A DNA stretch of 64,000 bases from Cristatella mucedo (Eukaryota > Bryozoa > Phylactolaemata > Cristatellidae): NCBI GenBank assembly GCA_009760855.2, contig WPIO01000055.1, positions 1,290,001-1,354,000 on the forward strand, in the 5' to 3' direction. Position 1 is the first letter of the stretch, and the number at the start of each line of letters is the position of its first letter. This document shows, in pieces, positions 23,421 to 35,689 of this stretch. The translations under genes and the position numbers were made by a program. The notes beneath the pieces are model-generated. The model was not told the DNA's origin. It saw only the letters and a program-made list of their open reading frames with translations, and made no database searches.

Positions 23421-26400
23421 TACCAGAACAGTTGCAATATGGAGTCAGCCGCTCAGTCAGTAAATTCGGCTGCTCATCGTGAAGCGAACGTAGCTGTAAA
23501 GTGTTATTAAATGCTTTCATTTTCAATCACACTCAGTTGCTAGCTTAGATTCCGTCAAATGCTAAGATTTGGGTTCAGTCTCAAGGCCGCAGTGCCTCGC
23601 ATTGCGTATCCAGAGGCTAGTACAACTACCGCTATTTGGTGCGGAATCCTCAGTGAAAGTCATAGATATATGTCCATGCTAGAGTATATGGAATGATGAT
23701 ATCAGCAGGCTTGTACTGGCGAATGAATAAATTAGACACCTGAGTAGCTCCAAATTTAAGCTAAATTACTTTATTGAAATTCTCCTTTAGATAAAAATCA
23801 CAAAGAAGCAAGAAGTCGTTAAGTGAAATTTAATGAACTCGCTTTAGCCTATCGAGAGCTCCGGTGAACACCTGATTCATTCCAGCTGTTTTTTAGGGAA
23901 AAGTAGCTGCTACTCCTTACCGTGAAACTGGCACGTGAATACGTAAGCACTAGCCAATTGTGCAAGCGATTGACTGCTGATTCTGCCCAAAGAGACATTG
24001 CAGGTTAAAACAATGAGTTCTCGGATTTATCTGTTACTTGAATGAGTCAATCATATTGACAACCATTGTTGGGAAGATTTTGACACGATGCCGTCTCATA
24101 AATAGACGCATCCTGATAAACGAGTGGCGTTGCTTGCTATTCAAGTCTAAGATACCGTTCAACTTCTGTGCTGTCTGTGCAGATTTGCTCAGTGGTCGAG
24201 ACCTATTTTCTGGTATTACATGTATCCTTCATGCTCTCGATGCAAACGGGAACTGAGCTTAACTACTCGGGCGGCTAGCTTCGAATCCAGCCGGAAGTGA
24301 TCCCTTCTATTCTATCGCATGTGGAGCGACAGCCGCGAAGGCTCGCGTCATCCATTCAAAAGCGGCTGCTGAGTGCTCAGCTGACCGTCGTGTACAGTTT
24401 ACTTTGACAATGGGCGCAGTCTCCAGCGAGCTGGAGGTTATTTAGAGGCCCGCCTCGACGAGCCGAGTCAGAGAAGCGGGCGGTGGAGGCGACGGTGAAT
24501 GTCACGGGTGGAGGTCACTGCGCCATGAGAGGTCGGATGAGTATTTCCGATATGCCTGGCGATAAGGTGCTACTCGGATCTTACTATCCGGATGTCGTGA
24601 CTAAAGTCTTGGACGGAGTTTTTTGTTGATCTTGGATCTATCCAGTACTCTGTTGGGGTCTTCTACCTCTGGACAAACGCATCACAACAGTTCGGCTAGT
24701 CTCACTTTCTTCTAATCAAGCGAGCGAGGGAAATAGCGATGGGATCTCAAACTGACTGATGACGCAAACAATCTTAACAAAATTAATTCGTGCTGGGTAC
24801 TAGTGATGGCACCAGTGACGTTAGCAACGCTCCCCATGTACGATGTACGATGCCTCTCTACCGATTTCTCTCTACCGATTTTTGTACGATGCCTCTCTAC
24901 CGATTTGTCAGCTCACTCTGTCCCAAAGCCAAGAAGGCTTTTGAAGCCAGCGCTATAGACGCAAGGATGAATTTAAGCCGTAACAAATTTACGCAATATT
25001 AAGATGTAAATAGACAGGCATGATTATCGAGATGGGTGAATGGTAATTTCGCTCTTTAATCGTTGATTAAGCTGGAGCAATCGCACCTCTTACAGTAAAG
25101 AAGACGTGTGGCTTGACGTCTTGAATTGGTACCAGCTTTGCAGCCATTTTCATCACCAGTAGCAGAGGCCTGAAGTTTTTTGGATTGCCCAGCCTAAACT
25201 TAAATTTGCTAGTCCAGTCTAGAAAGAACTGGCCACAGCTAGTAAGATCCTTATGTGATAGGAAGTCACTGTGATAGGAAGTCCCTAGTCTTAGACATGG
25301 ATTAAACGTGATGACTAGATGCGGAAAGCGGTCATGTGAAGGAAAACTGTCAAATTTTAAGCAATTATCAAAGAGTGCAAGCAGAGAACAGGCGCGTCTG
25401 ATGACGGCTGCACTGCAGTACCACCAAATGGGAGAGCAATGTCTTCTTGTCCATCAGTACTGCTAAGATATCCTACAAATAAGAACTCGTTTAGCTTACG
25501 AAAAATAGCCAAAATCTCGTATCGCATGCCTGAAAAACATTCGCTGCAGCTGGTTCCAATTTTTAATCACAATTACAGATGGTCTTGTTCTCTTAGAATT
25601 GATAGCAGATTCTTCGATATCTTGTATTTTAAGTTAGAAACTGTAACGCAACCTATTGCGGATGATGCCTGCGAGCTCTTAAAAAGACGCCTAAAAGTCA
25701 CATCCGCAGTCGAGCTGAGCTAAACATATTCCCCTCTGAGAAATTGCGCTCATAAAAGCCAGAGTACGCCAGCCGAAGCCCGAGAGCTTTGCTTCATCAA
25801 CTAAACTCTAAACGAGGATAACTTCAGGAATAGCAACTTACAATGGCAAGAGTTACTCCGAGTTCAAGGTTTTGCATTTCGAGCAAATTCTTTTGTGAAT
25901 AGCTTTGACAAAATCCACGACCATAAAATGACAACTATTATTTAAATTCAATTATTACTTTTAGTTTAAGTTTTTATCTGGTAATTACACTTTATTAAAT
26001 TATGTTAGTATTCCTAATTAGAGACATAGAAGTGCGTGCATTTGCTTGAAAATGCTCGGTGAGCTTCTGCTGTAACATATAGATTCGGTTGGACTTTTAG
26101 AACGAGAAGGCGTGCAAGCGAGCGCTCCGGTCATGTGCACAATGTTCTGGGCATTTGCAGGTGCGTGAGGAAGAAATGACGACGCTCTTGCGTCTCACCT
26201 GTAGGCGTCGATTAAGGATATTACAGCATCTCTGCGACAGGGATTTACGCAATGCAGGAGGTCGGTGCGCTAGTTGCTGGCATGCTTACCAAACACTTAC
26301 ATCGCAGCTACTATAATTTTTCCTTAAAAGGTGAAGCGTTTTGAACGGGAAATCATTACCTTTCATTAGACTTTACTTTGGGCGGTGAATTTTCCGGTGA

Positions 26401-26850
26401 TTCTTTTTTGCCAAATCGGTTCAATTAGTGGTGGATGGGGTGCCTGCGAGATAACTTAAGGCGGTTATTTTCTGCTGCGATCTTTTTTAATTGCATGGCA
26501 TTTCTTCGAGGCTAGATAGAGTAAAAGAAAGCTTCAAAATAGACTCGAAAAATTCGCTTTTTAGTCCCAATCTGAAAGCATTCCTTCTCAATCTATTCAA
26601 TTCACTAAATTCCGCGGATCCCTGGTGGAAATGAATTTTCAAGTTATATTTTAGATTGAGCTTACAGTGCTGTAAATCACTGTGGCTTCTTTGCTGCGCG
26701 TGAATTCTGCAATTCGCGCTGGCACCAGGTCGTTCTTACATACAATCGCTGTTCTCGGGCTGTAGGGGATGAAACTAAAATAAGTGTACTGATTTTCCGA
26801 ATCAGTTAGTGAACTATTGCCATCCTAGATTGGCCCTGTCGAAACACACG
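23421..26850. other. no gene recognised
   Basis: A small tandem repeat (CCTCTCTACCGATTT, three times) lies at 24847-24907. A 16-bp exact match to the mucin minisatellite (GTCGGTGCGCTAGTTG) lies at about 26262. Otherwise no exon, repeat family or RNA gene is evident. If the mucin-like gene has upstream exons they would be here, but I cannot pick them out. Confidence 0.45.
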
Positions 26851-26879
26851 AGAAGCGCTACCGATAATCTGAGCGGGAC

Positions 26880-27460
26880 CCGCGTGATAGATAGAGAAAG
26901 AGATAGTCTTTGAGGGACGATGCCGAGAGTTCCGCCTTTTTCTGCCAAGTGCGCGACCCCGGGTCGGCTTGCTCTGACCGAAACAGGAACGAAGCCCGTG
27001 CGTTCCGCCCTCTGCGCCGCTTGGCTGATTGGTGAGCCGCGTTGAGAGCAGGCCAAGTGCCGCGAGCGTAACGTGCCGCAAGACGCGTCGCTTAGGAGGC
27101 TGAGAGAGAGGCTCCTAGGGCTGCACGCTCAGCTTATGCGCTAAGGAGCGAGCCAGCGTCCAGCGAGAGCGAAGGTCGCCTAAGCGAAGCTCGTCCCAGC
27201 CGCAGCAAATCGCGTCGTGCAAATAGACCAGTGGCCAATCAATGATAAAAAGCCTCTCCCGCGGGCTGACGGCGTGGACGTCTCCAACACGCGACGGCCC
27301 GCCCTCGCTGCGGGAGGTTGAACGGCGCCGCGATCTCGACCGCGCGACACGGCGCGACGCGCGACATGGCGTCACCCTGACGGGGGCGTGGCATGGCAGA
27401 TGACGCGATCGTCGAGCGTCATCAGAGCGAGCGCACTGTCGAAGCCGCCGACGTTAGTAG
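26880..27460. other. GC- and CpG-rich island
   Basis: CpG dinucleotides are dense here (for example the blocks at 27260-27370) compared with the AT-rich flanks. It may be a promoter region, conceivably of the mucin-like gene about 3.5 kb downstream on the minus strand, but no exon is identifiable. Open frames here are GC-driven and unconvincing. Confidence 0.5.
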
Positions 27461-27864
27461 TGGGACTACGCAAATGTCAAATGGCGCAGACTTGAGTATT
27501 TAACGTGTGCGGCCTTTGAAAACTCAATACGTTCCGGCCGGCAGTAACAAACGCATTTGTAGTCTACCCCTTGCCTGGAAGCGAATTTGCGTTTGAGCAC
27601 ACCTGCGCCAGCCCTCCCGGAATAAAGCGTCATATGACAATAGGAATTTTCATTCGGAGCTACCACTTGCCAACGACGATCAGAGTCATTCTCTCAAAAG
27701 CAGTACCGGCAGAGGAGACGGAACTCTTTTTTCCTCTCTCTTGTCCACAGGATTCCAGCGTGCGAAGTCACACGAGGGCAGCTTGGCACTGGACCTCTAA
27801 GATAACGACTCGGCTCGGTGTGAGATAGAATGCGACAGATCGTGGCGTCATAAGGTGGTGTGGG

Positions 27865-28210
<346 letters not shown>

Positions 28211-29080
28211 GTCTTTCTTCATAGAGTCGGCCGCCACTCGCCCGTCCGGTAACCTCCTCCTAGTGTTCGGTCACCAAGCCTCCAGACCTTCAGCTAGCGC
28301 ATTTGGCCGCTGTCGGTACAGAGGCAAACGCCGCGCAGACTATTTGAGAGGTCAAGGCAGCGGAGCGGGCGTGAAGCTGCTCGGCTGCACGGCGTGCAGA
28401 GCTCGCCGTGCAGCCGAGCAGCTCTGGAGCGTGCCGCGGAGCCCCCCGTACCGCACGCTCCACCACACCAGCGGTCTCCTGGGAGCGGCGCCGGCGCGCG
28501 TCGTAAGAGCGACAAGCGACAGGCGACAAGCGGCAGCAGCGCGACGCTCACCTGCACTGAGCAGACCGACTGCGAGCAGCGCCAGCAGCGGCGGCGGCGG
28601 CGCGGGCCGAAGACGCTGCGGCCCGCGCCGCCGCACTGCTGAACCTGCCAGAGCCGACCTCATTGCCGAGTGGCTGCCGCTGCTCTGCTGAGAGAGCCGC
28701 CGAAGTGCAGTCGCTCTCCTCGGCTCCAGCCGCTCCACTGCGCTACCGCCGCCGCCACATCGAGAGCTTTCATTCACAGCTTTCATTCACCGCCGAACGC
28801 CCGCCTCCGCGCGTTCTGCCTCCCGCCTACGCGCGCGCTCTGCCTCCGCGCGCTCAGCCCGGGCCGCCCCGCGCGCGCGGTCGGCACCCCGCGACGCTCG
28901 TGACGCGGGCGCTCGCGTCCGCCGAGAGTAGATAAGGCAGGCCTCCGTAGTCGCCGCGCTCATCGAGCGCCCCCTGGCGGTCTGGCAGGTCTCTGCTCGG
29001 CTCGCTCATCGATCGCACAGAGCGCAGAAAGCGTGGGCGGGGCGCACTCGGTCGCTACGACTCTTCCTGACGCTGCAGCG
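28211..29080. other. very GC-rich CpG island, no exon assigned
   Basis: Dense CpG over about 850 bp. It contains GGCGGCGGCGGC and GCCGCCGCC runs and the perfect hairpin at 28375-28423. All six frames are partly open, as expected from composition. It may belong to a promoter or 5' exon, but nothing links it to a particular gene. Confidence 0.5.
28375..28423. repeat. perfect inverted repeat, 20-bp arms, 9-bp loop
   Basis: Left arm 28375-28394 (AGCTGCTCGGCTGCACGGCG), loop 28395-28403, right arm 28404-28423, the exact reverse complement. GC-rich, so it would form a strong hairpin. Confidence 0.97.
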
Positions 29081-29459
29081 CTGCGATGTCTTGACGAAGT
29101 TTCACGATATGGGAAGCTCCGTCATTTCGAAGCACTACGATTTTATTTTTTTTTATTTTCGGGTGACTCAACTGAACCGTGAGTTGTATTGGCGAAACAC
29201 TGGTAGTTCTACAAACTGTTCGACCTTTGGCCTAAAGCCTTTCACCTCGTTTGAAACGTGTAATTCCCTTGCTGCCTGCGGCGACGAGATGCGAGTTTGG
29301 AGGGCTGCAAGCAAGGCGAGGCTTATTTATGGAACAATCCGATAGTACTGGGCCAACCTGGCATCTCCAGAAACTTTGAACATCTCGAGACTAGCTGAGC
29401 TAGCATCAATCTCTCGACGTCTAGCCTAAGTATCGATCATGTGACGCCTACCCTAAGCT
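29081..29459. other. no gene recognised
   Basis: Possibly remnants of a retroelement (GCGAGGCTTATTTATGGAAC resembles the LINE-B stretch GCAAGGCTAATTTATGAATC at 20295), but too short to assign. Confidence 0.35.
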
Positions 29460-29905
29460 GGGCTTCGAAATCCAACAGTTTACCAATACCTCGTACAAAC
29501 CTCAGATCTTTTGGAGACATTGCATTTAGTTCGCATGCTCCCAAAGCCTGGAACTCTCTCCCGACTTGCGTCAGAACATCCTCTGAGTTGACCACATTTA
29601 AAAAGAACTTAAAAACACACCTATTAAGGCCAGCATTTAGTGGTCCCTGTGATTTGTCCTTCGTGTGCTTATGCGTGCTGACACTGTGCGTGCTGACACT
29701 ATGCGTGCTGCCACTAACCACACTTGCTTGCTGACCCTTTGCAAGTCATCCCTAACCATGTTATTCATGTTGTTTATCAAGCATGATATTACTCACCCTT
29801 CAATCGTGTTTCCGTTTGCAGCAAATGTAAAGCGCCTAGAAAGAGATTGAGTTCTCTGAGGGCGCTTAATCAAGTGCATTATCATTATTATTATTATTAT
29901 TAAAA
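29460..29905 (+). mobile_element. LINE-A copy, 3' end
   Basis: Encodes SNSLPIPRTNLRSFGDIAF, then NSLPTCVRTSSELTTFKKNL and LRPAFSGPCDL before the stop, followed by the untranslated region, the stem-loop AGAGATTGAGTTCTCT and an (ATT)n tail at 29885-29903. The CTGACACTGTGCGTG stretch is locally duplicated at 29678-29705. Confidence 0.88.
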
Positions 29906-30084
29906 TGACTCAGCGTTAGATGAGCACATGTCTTTCACTTTCAAGTCGGCCAAATTGTATCTAAGGAACGCGATGCCCAACAGCAGGACTGTTACTATGT
30001 ATTCGCGGTTCCAAAATTTTAACGGCTTTGAGCTGTTTATGCGATAATCTGTGTCTCAGCAGCGTAAATAAATGCTAAATGATT

Positions 30085-30255
30085 AAACAGTCTCTTTTTG
30101 CATAGCGGCAGAAGAGCCTTGAAGTTTTTGTCACCGCCGCTTGCAGCGGCAACATAGAATCGCTCACCGAAGGATTCGAACCCACGACCTCAGGACCGAG
30201 GACCAAGCGTCGTAAAGAGCAGCCAACGTACCTAGCGTGAAGTGATGGCTTGTCA
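30085..30255 (-). mobile_element. SINE-B copy
   Basis: On the minus strand it carries a classical box B (GGGTTCGAATCC, 30171-30182 region) preceded by a tRNA-like 5' part. After it comes a unique body with GCCGCTGCAAGCGGCGG (itself a small hairpin) and a tail GGCTCTTCTGCCGCTATGC followed by AAAAAGAGACTG, in which CTCTT can pair with AAGAG. Matches the copies at 35522, 49508, 51415 and 51590. Confidence 0.82.
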
Positions 30256-31603
30256 AACTAGCCAAACCCGACAGTTCGAAGCCGCCATGTGGGTCTCAGC
30301 TTTGCCTTTGAGCAGTTGAGCCAAGTTCAAGCTCAAGCGCTTGAGCTGAGTTCTACTCGGGGCTTTCGATCCTTAGGCGTGAGCGGGTTTCCAAGGAGGT
30401 GGCGGTTAGACGCCTTTAGCGTTGGGAAAACGCTAACGAAAAGATATCTCCACTCAATGGATGTGGACATGTCATCATTCAGGTCATCAGGTCGCTCTCC
30501 ATCCGGCCGTCACCTCGCTCCGCCGCTCGTATCGGCCGCTGCACGTGCGCGCTCATCGGCGCTGCACGTGCAAGTCGCAAGCCGCGATTGCAAGCGAAGA
30601 TCGTCATCGCTGCTGGCCTCGCTTTGGCTGAGACTAGCACAGCTACGAGCGCTGCGCTTGCGGCCTCGTTCTGGCCGGATTTGGATGACGCAACATCGAG
30701 CGTTTGTGACAAATGCTCCTTGTCGGAACTGTTTGATTTGGTAACTGCTGAGGACCCTCGGCCGCCGCCGATCTGCGACAATCTCGCCCCTAGTGACCGT
30801 ATTGGTGAGCAGTGAACGGGCAAGGTGTATTTCTTGATTGGCGTGATTCTTAGTACGAACACTGAAGGAGGAATAGCGTTCTGAACGCTTAAGTAGTTGC
30901 CTGGTCTGCCGAACTTCAGGAGTCGGAATTTTACCGACTGCACTTTTGCAAAATTTGACGTCACATTTCGTGGCAATTAAACCGACTGACGAAACCTAAG
31001 CTTCTTACCCAGAAGCAAATCATGAATACGAGCTCGCATCCTGAATTTCGCGAGGCAGTAATGGTGGCCTAGCAGCATATAGCAGTTCTTTAACATAGGC
31101 TGGTCTCAAAAGCATAGATAACCTTAACGCAGGCTTTGTTCAGCGTCCGATGCAAAAGTTCGAAGTATCTACCAGAAAGCTAGAACTTTGCTTCACAACT
31201 GCAGCAAGGTTTAACTTGCTATAGCCAATCCAAAAGAAGTCAAGTGATGATGGCTAGGTGATCAATGGAGCAAAGGACCACGTCTTAGTTAAAGCGACGT
31301 GTGCGGTGGTGAAATCTGGACACTTGATATTCTGCTGGAGAAGCTAAGAGTGTATGGTTATTCGTGAAAGTTTGGAAATGGCTGTCGATTACGTACTGGG
31401 TGTCTGGTGCCTGAGCCTTGACGGACGATGTGTAGAGGGAATGTTTCATCATTTGCTGCTCTGCCGTTGCACGAGCAGCTCTACTCCTCCGCGAGCCTGC
31501 TGCCGACAGGGCCTGAACGGTGAGTCACGTGACCGTTGCTATCCCTAGCTACACGCCAGATGAGGAACCGTGTTGTTTTGACGATGCTCAGCACAGTCGC
31601 AAT
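30256..31603. other. no gene assigned; GC-rich patch at 30480-30800
   Basis: A plus-strand frame from 30588 is open for 75 codons (ALAETSTATSAALAASF, then CDKCSLSELFDLV and PPPICDNLAPSDRIG). It meets a good donor-like GTGAGC right after ATTG at about 30803. This could be a real exon, but nothing identifies it. The remainder shows no structure. Confidence 0.35.
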
Positions 31604-31920
31604 GCTGTATAGTCGTCCCTCATTTATCGCGGTTAATCAGTTCTACACTCTGCTGCAATAAGGGATTTTCGCCGAAGTAGTATTCTGAATTTATAAATCG
31701 AATATAATCGTAGTTAGAGCATAGAAAAACCCTTTCAAGACCCCCTCTAAATGCGGTATTTAACATTATTATAGCCATCTAAACATGAAATAACACCCTT
31801 TAGTCACCGTTACACTCGTTCTACTCAATCTACTAGACAAAATAAAAGAAAATAACACTTACTAGCCGTTACAAATATCATTTATTATTATTATTGTTAT
31901 TATGGTACGTTTAATTGCAC
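31604..31920. mobile_element. partial second copy of the inverted-repeat element
   Basis: AGTCGTCCCTCATTTATCGC starts a stretch that follows 17276-17570 closely: TAGAGCATAGAAAA, then ACATGAAATAACACCC and TAGACAAA in the same order. The opposite end with GGGACGACT is not found within the next 700 bp, so this copy seems truncated or replaced. Confidence 0.75.
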
Positions 31921-33149
31921 ACACACAGGCGCGCGCACACACTTGTTGCACACGACTGTAGTGCAGCTCCGTCGGATACGACCACGGTACGGCCATTACA
32001 TTGGCTTTAATTAAAGCAAATTCATTTAAATTCTTATTCCAATTGACACTAACTTAGTGCGACTCACAGTGTTTCGAATAAAAGACAATGGACACCGACA
32101 ATGTCTCCACAGACTGCCTAATTGAAATGAAAGCAGACGAGATAGGACTGCTAAGGCACTGCCAGCAATGAGCAGAATAAATCAAATCCATAAATGCTCG
32201 GGCAGCTGCACTGGGAGGTCCGCTTCTCTTGAGCTTTTGTGTGCAAATATCTTTCAAGTTTCAGGCCGTTTCAGCTATCGATTAAGGTAGCACTGCACCT
32301 CTAGGTCACGTGATTAGTGCCGGCGACCTGACCCTCTTAAAGGCTGAGGGCTCTGGAGACGCACGGAAGCCACGAAAAGGTCAAGGTCGTTTAACTCTAT
32401 CCTCCTCCTCCTCCTCCTCCTCCTCCTCCTCCTCCTCCTGCTGCAGGTCAAAGTCTGGTGTCGCCAGGCGCAGCAGGTCAAGGCAGATCTCGCATAACTT
32501 CATTGACCGTGCTGCCGTCGTGCGGAACCACATCGGTCGCCGTTGCTGCGCCGCACCCACTGCGCATGCGCTGGCGGGCTGCTGCTTGAGGCAGAATTGC
32601 TTCTGCACAAGCCGCGAAGAGAGCGAATACTTTGCTGTCGGCTTAGCTATTATTACGCAAGAGATTCGCTTTCACGAGTGCCTACTTTTGTGAGCTTCCG
32701 TTCGGATTCGGTCGCCGGGTGAGCGAAAGAATTTACGTGATTTCAGCACACACGCGTGCGGCGCGGCCACACTCTCTGCAGCAGCTGCGACAGTGGCCGT
32801 CAGATAAGAAGCCTGCGCGTCTGGCGGAGGAGCGCGACGCGACGACGCAATGGAGGATGCCGTCGGATGGCTGACTCAGCCAGTCGCTCGTTCGCAGGAA
32901 GCGCTATCTGGGAATGCAATTATTTACTTTCTTTTTGGTCTGTGTTTGCAATGCTCGCCACCTGCAGAGTTCGTATCTCGCGACGGTGCCCAATGACGAT
33001 AGACAAAGGCGACCCCAAGAAATATTTAGAGAAGCCGACTGCACTTCGGTTAGCCTAGTCGCTGGTGAGGGCCGGTCCGAGACGAAGGGCGGCAGCTCCG
33101 CCTCGGACTAATTCTCCCTCGATAAGTCTATGATTTGATCTATGATTTG
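31921..33149. other. no gene recognised; GC-rich patch 32400-33100
   Basis: It contains CGCGCGCACACAC at 31930, a (CCT)13 run at 32401-32439 and moderately CpG-rich sequence to about 33100. Frames here are composition-driven. Confidence 0.45.
32401..32439 (+). repeat. (CCT)13 microsatellite
   Basis: 39 bases of uninterrupted CCT, ending at GCTGCAGG. Confidence 0.95.
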
Positions 33150-33625
33150 ACTTCTTACGCTGACCCACAAGGCCCGCCACGGCTTGGCTCCTTCGTACCT
33201 AGCTGAACTGCTGCATCAGTTCCAGCTTGTTCGCGCCCTCAGGTCCTGTGTGGACAATAAATTAGCTGTCCCATTCCTCTGCTTAAAGACCGTTGGCGAT
33301 AGAAGCTTTAGCTCTGCAGGTCCTAGACTGTGGAACTCGCTTCCACAATTCTTACGCAACGACAACTACTCTCCTGCTGCCGACTACGGCTCATCTTTTT
33401 CAGCGGTCCTGAGCTGCTACTTCTATGCTACTCACTACCTCAACTGCTCTCCTGACTCTGCTATGCTTCCCACGCTCTCTTAGTTGCGTGAGACGAAGTT
33501 TGTTGGCTACCGAATGCGTACGGAAAGCCGCTTAGGCTGTGAGTGAGCTATATAAAACTCTCCTACGTAACACCCACATGTTTTTTATGACTTTGTGGAG
33601 TTCCAGACGGAGATCAAATGAGAAT
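33150..33625 (+). mobile_element. LINE-B copy, 3' end
   Basis: Encodes APSYLAELLHQFQLVRALRSC, then NKLAVPFLCLKTVGDRSF and PRLWNSLPQFLRN up to a stop at 33481. The untranslated tail follows, with GTAACACCCACA pairing to TGTGGAGTTCC. Starts sharply at CTTACGCTGACCCACAAGGC. Confidence 0.87.
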
Positions 33626-34587
33626 AAAACTCAAACAAAAATCTAACTCAAAAACTGAATCTTTAAGGTGAAAACTTGCTATGACATTGTAACCTCATTC
33701 CAATCTACGGCTTCCAGCTTTGAAAAAGTTGGCACTCGAGGTACGAACCGTAGCTTCGTAAGGTATGAGAAACTGTATTATCTGAGAGCAGAATTCTTGG
33801 AAGGAGGCGCTGCACTCTAGTTGGGTAGCGACTTAGACTATCCTAAAAGACCTGAAGAAAACCTTTCAGAAAAATATTTGATAATTGCTCGAACTCGCCG
33901 GAAAAGTAAAATATTTAATTGCATTAAACAATTAAATTCTCGCAAAGTTTGACTTTGTTTCCAGTTGTTTTCCGAGGCTGCTTTTATGTCCGTACTATCA
34001 ACAGCAGCGTACATCCAGCTCCGCTATAATCACTATAATGTTTAAGCCGTTACTGCTAGATGGCGTCGCAATCAGAACATGTGGGAAAGCTCTCAGAGTA
34101 AAAGATGGGAAATGTTCCATGTCATTAGTTTAGTTTCAGAACGCGATATAGTCATTTTGATGCTAGATTTAGCTACCCGTTGAGACAAAATACAGATCTG
34201 AATATAGGACAACAGGGGCCAGCTACCTACTTCCGGAAACTGACCTTATAAATTCTCAATTGTGACGTATATATAGTAGGAAGTATTTTCAGTTCTAAAA
34301 TTAACCGTCACGAGCAGCTCGCTTCCTGTGGACTCGCTTCGCTGAGTCATAGTAGTACCGTCACGGAAGACACTGTTGCGCCATCTTGTCGCTAGACGGA
34401 ATTTCGTCATTTTACCGCGTAACACAGGTGCACCATCTTGCGGCGTGACGACTTGCTCGCTTTAATTAGCAGAGATTGTGAACCTCGGGCGCCAGAGGCT
34501 AGGCTTGGCCAGATACCGGTTCTGTATATTCCATTAGTAGCACTATAACCAGAATTAGTTTGGGCAGCAGTACATTTAAAGAGTAAC
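33626..34587. other. no gene recognised
   Basis: No motif-bearing frame and no match to the repeat families in the window. Confidence 0.5.
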
Positions 34588-34925
34588 AATAACAATAATA
34601 ATACACTTGATAAAGCGCCCTCGGAGAACTTAATCTCTTTCTAGGCGCTTTACATTTGCTGCAAAGAAAGCACGATCGAGTGCTGAGTGGTATCATGTTT
34701 GATAAACAACATGAAAAACATGGTTAGGGGTTACATGCACAGGGTCACCATGCAAGTGTGGTTAGTGGCAGCATCCACAGTGTCAGCACGTATGAGCCCA
34801 TAAAGATCGAATCACATGGACCCACTAAATGCTATGATAAATAGATGCGTTTTTTAGTTCTTTTTAAATGTGGTCAAGTCAGGGGATATTGTGACGCAAG
34901 TCGGGAGTGAGTTCCAGGCTTTGGG
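34588..34925 (-). mobile_element. LINE-A copy, 3' end
   Basis: Tail (AATAATAATACACTTGATAA on the plus strand), stem-loop, untranslated region and the last codons of the coding part (LTTFKKN-like), truncated at about 34925. Confidence 0.85.
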
Positions 34926-35274
34926 TCTATCACTAGCATAGCTAGCCTGAAACAAGCCATGCTTGAGCGAGAAACTGGGTGGGCATGAGTCATGAGTCCA
35001 GCCACCATTGCCCGTATAGTGTTTTTAATATCAAGTCAGCATTAGGTATTGGTTTGCCATAAGTATCTACGAGGTCATAGGCTACGAGGTCATAGGTGAC
35101 CCGTTTTTCTTAAGAACACAGGCTGGTACGCTATCCACTAGCATTAAAGCTCAGCGTGCGTTTTAATCGGCTAATTATGGCACAAATAATAAACTTGAGA
35201 ATACTTCCAACAGCAACAACTACCTTCTTAGGAAGAACTGTGGCCATCTCTGCTAACTATTTTTCATTCTATAG
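34926..35274. other. no gene recognised
   Basis: Short duplication of TACGAGGTCATAGG at 35068-35095. Nothing else stands out. Confidence 0.4.
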
Positions 35275-35415
35275 TGAACTAATATATAACTTAATCTCTT
35301 TTCAGACGCTTCATATATGCCACGGGGCTGGAGCCTGCGATCTCGGTCATCACATACATTCATCTTGACCCCGCCCGAGGCGAGCACCTGTACTACTGGA
35401 CCGAACCAGCGCGGC
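35275..35415 (-). mobile_element. SINE-A copy, diverged
   Basis: ACTTAATCTCTTTTCAGACG, then CATATATGCCACGGGGCTGG and AGCCTGCGATCTCGG, align in order to the reversed SINE-A tail and box B. The tRNA-like 5' end is seen as GACCGAACCAGCGCGGC. Confidence 0.75.
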
Positions 35416-35521
35416 TATTTTCACTTAAATGTGTAAATAAGCCTAACAGAAAGTATTCAAAACCTCTAACCTTCTCTTTACCGCCACAAGCCTTATAAAA
35501 AAATAAATAAATGTAAGCTGA

Positions 35522-35685
35522 TTTAACAGCCTCTTTTTGTATAGCGACAGAAGAGCATTGACGGCTATCACCACCGCTTGCAGCGGCGATACAGGATCGC
35601 CCAGCACAGGATTTAAACCCACGACCTCAGCGCAAAGGTCATGAAAAGCAACCGCCTTACCTAGTGAGCCATTAAGCCTTGTGAG
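35522..35685 (-). mobile_element. SINE-B copy
   Basis: Same order of landmarks as at 30085: AACAGCCTCTTTTTGTATAG, the CCGCTTGCAGCGGCGAT hairpin, a box B remnant (CAGGATTTAAACCCACGACC on the plus strand) and the tRNA-like CCTTACCTAGTGAGCCAT. Confidence 0.85.
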
Positions 35686-35689
35686 CAAG

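Noticed and set aside
24270-24300. Possible tRNA-like TTCGAATCCAGCC box B
   Set aside because: No box A at a suitable distance, no arm pairing and no similarity to SINE-A or SINE-B.
30085-30255. tRNA gene with GGGTTCGAATCC
   Set aside because: Same reason: dispersed SINE-B with four siblings and a non-tRNA body.
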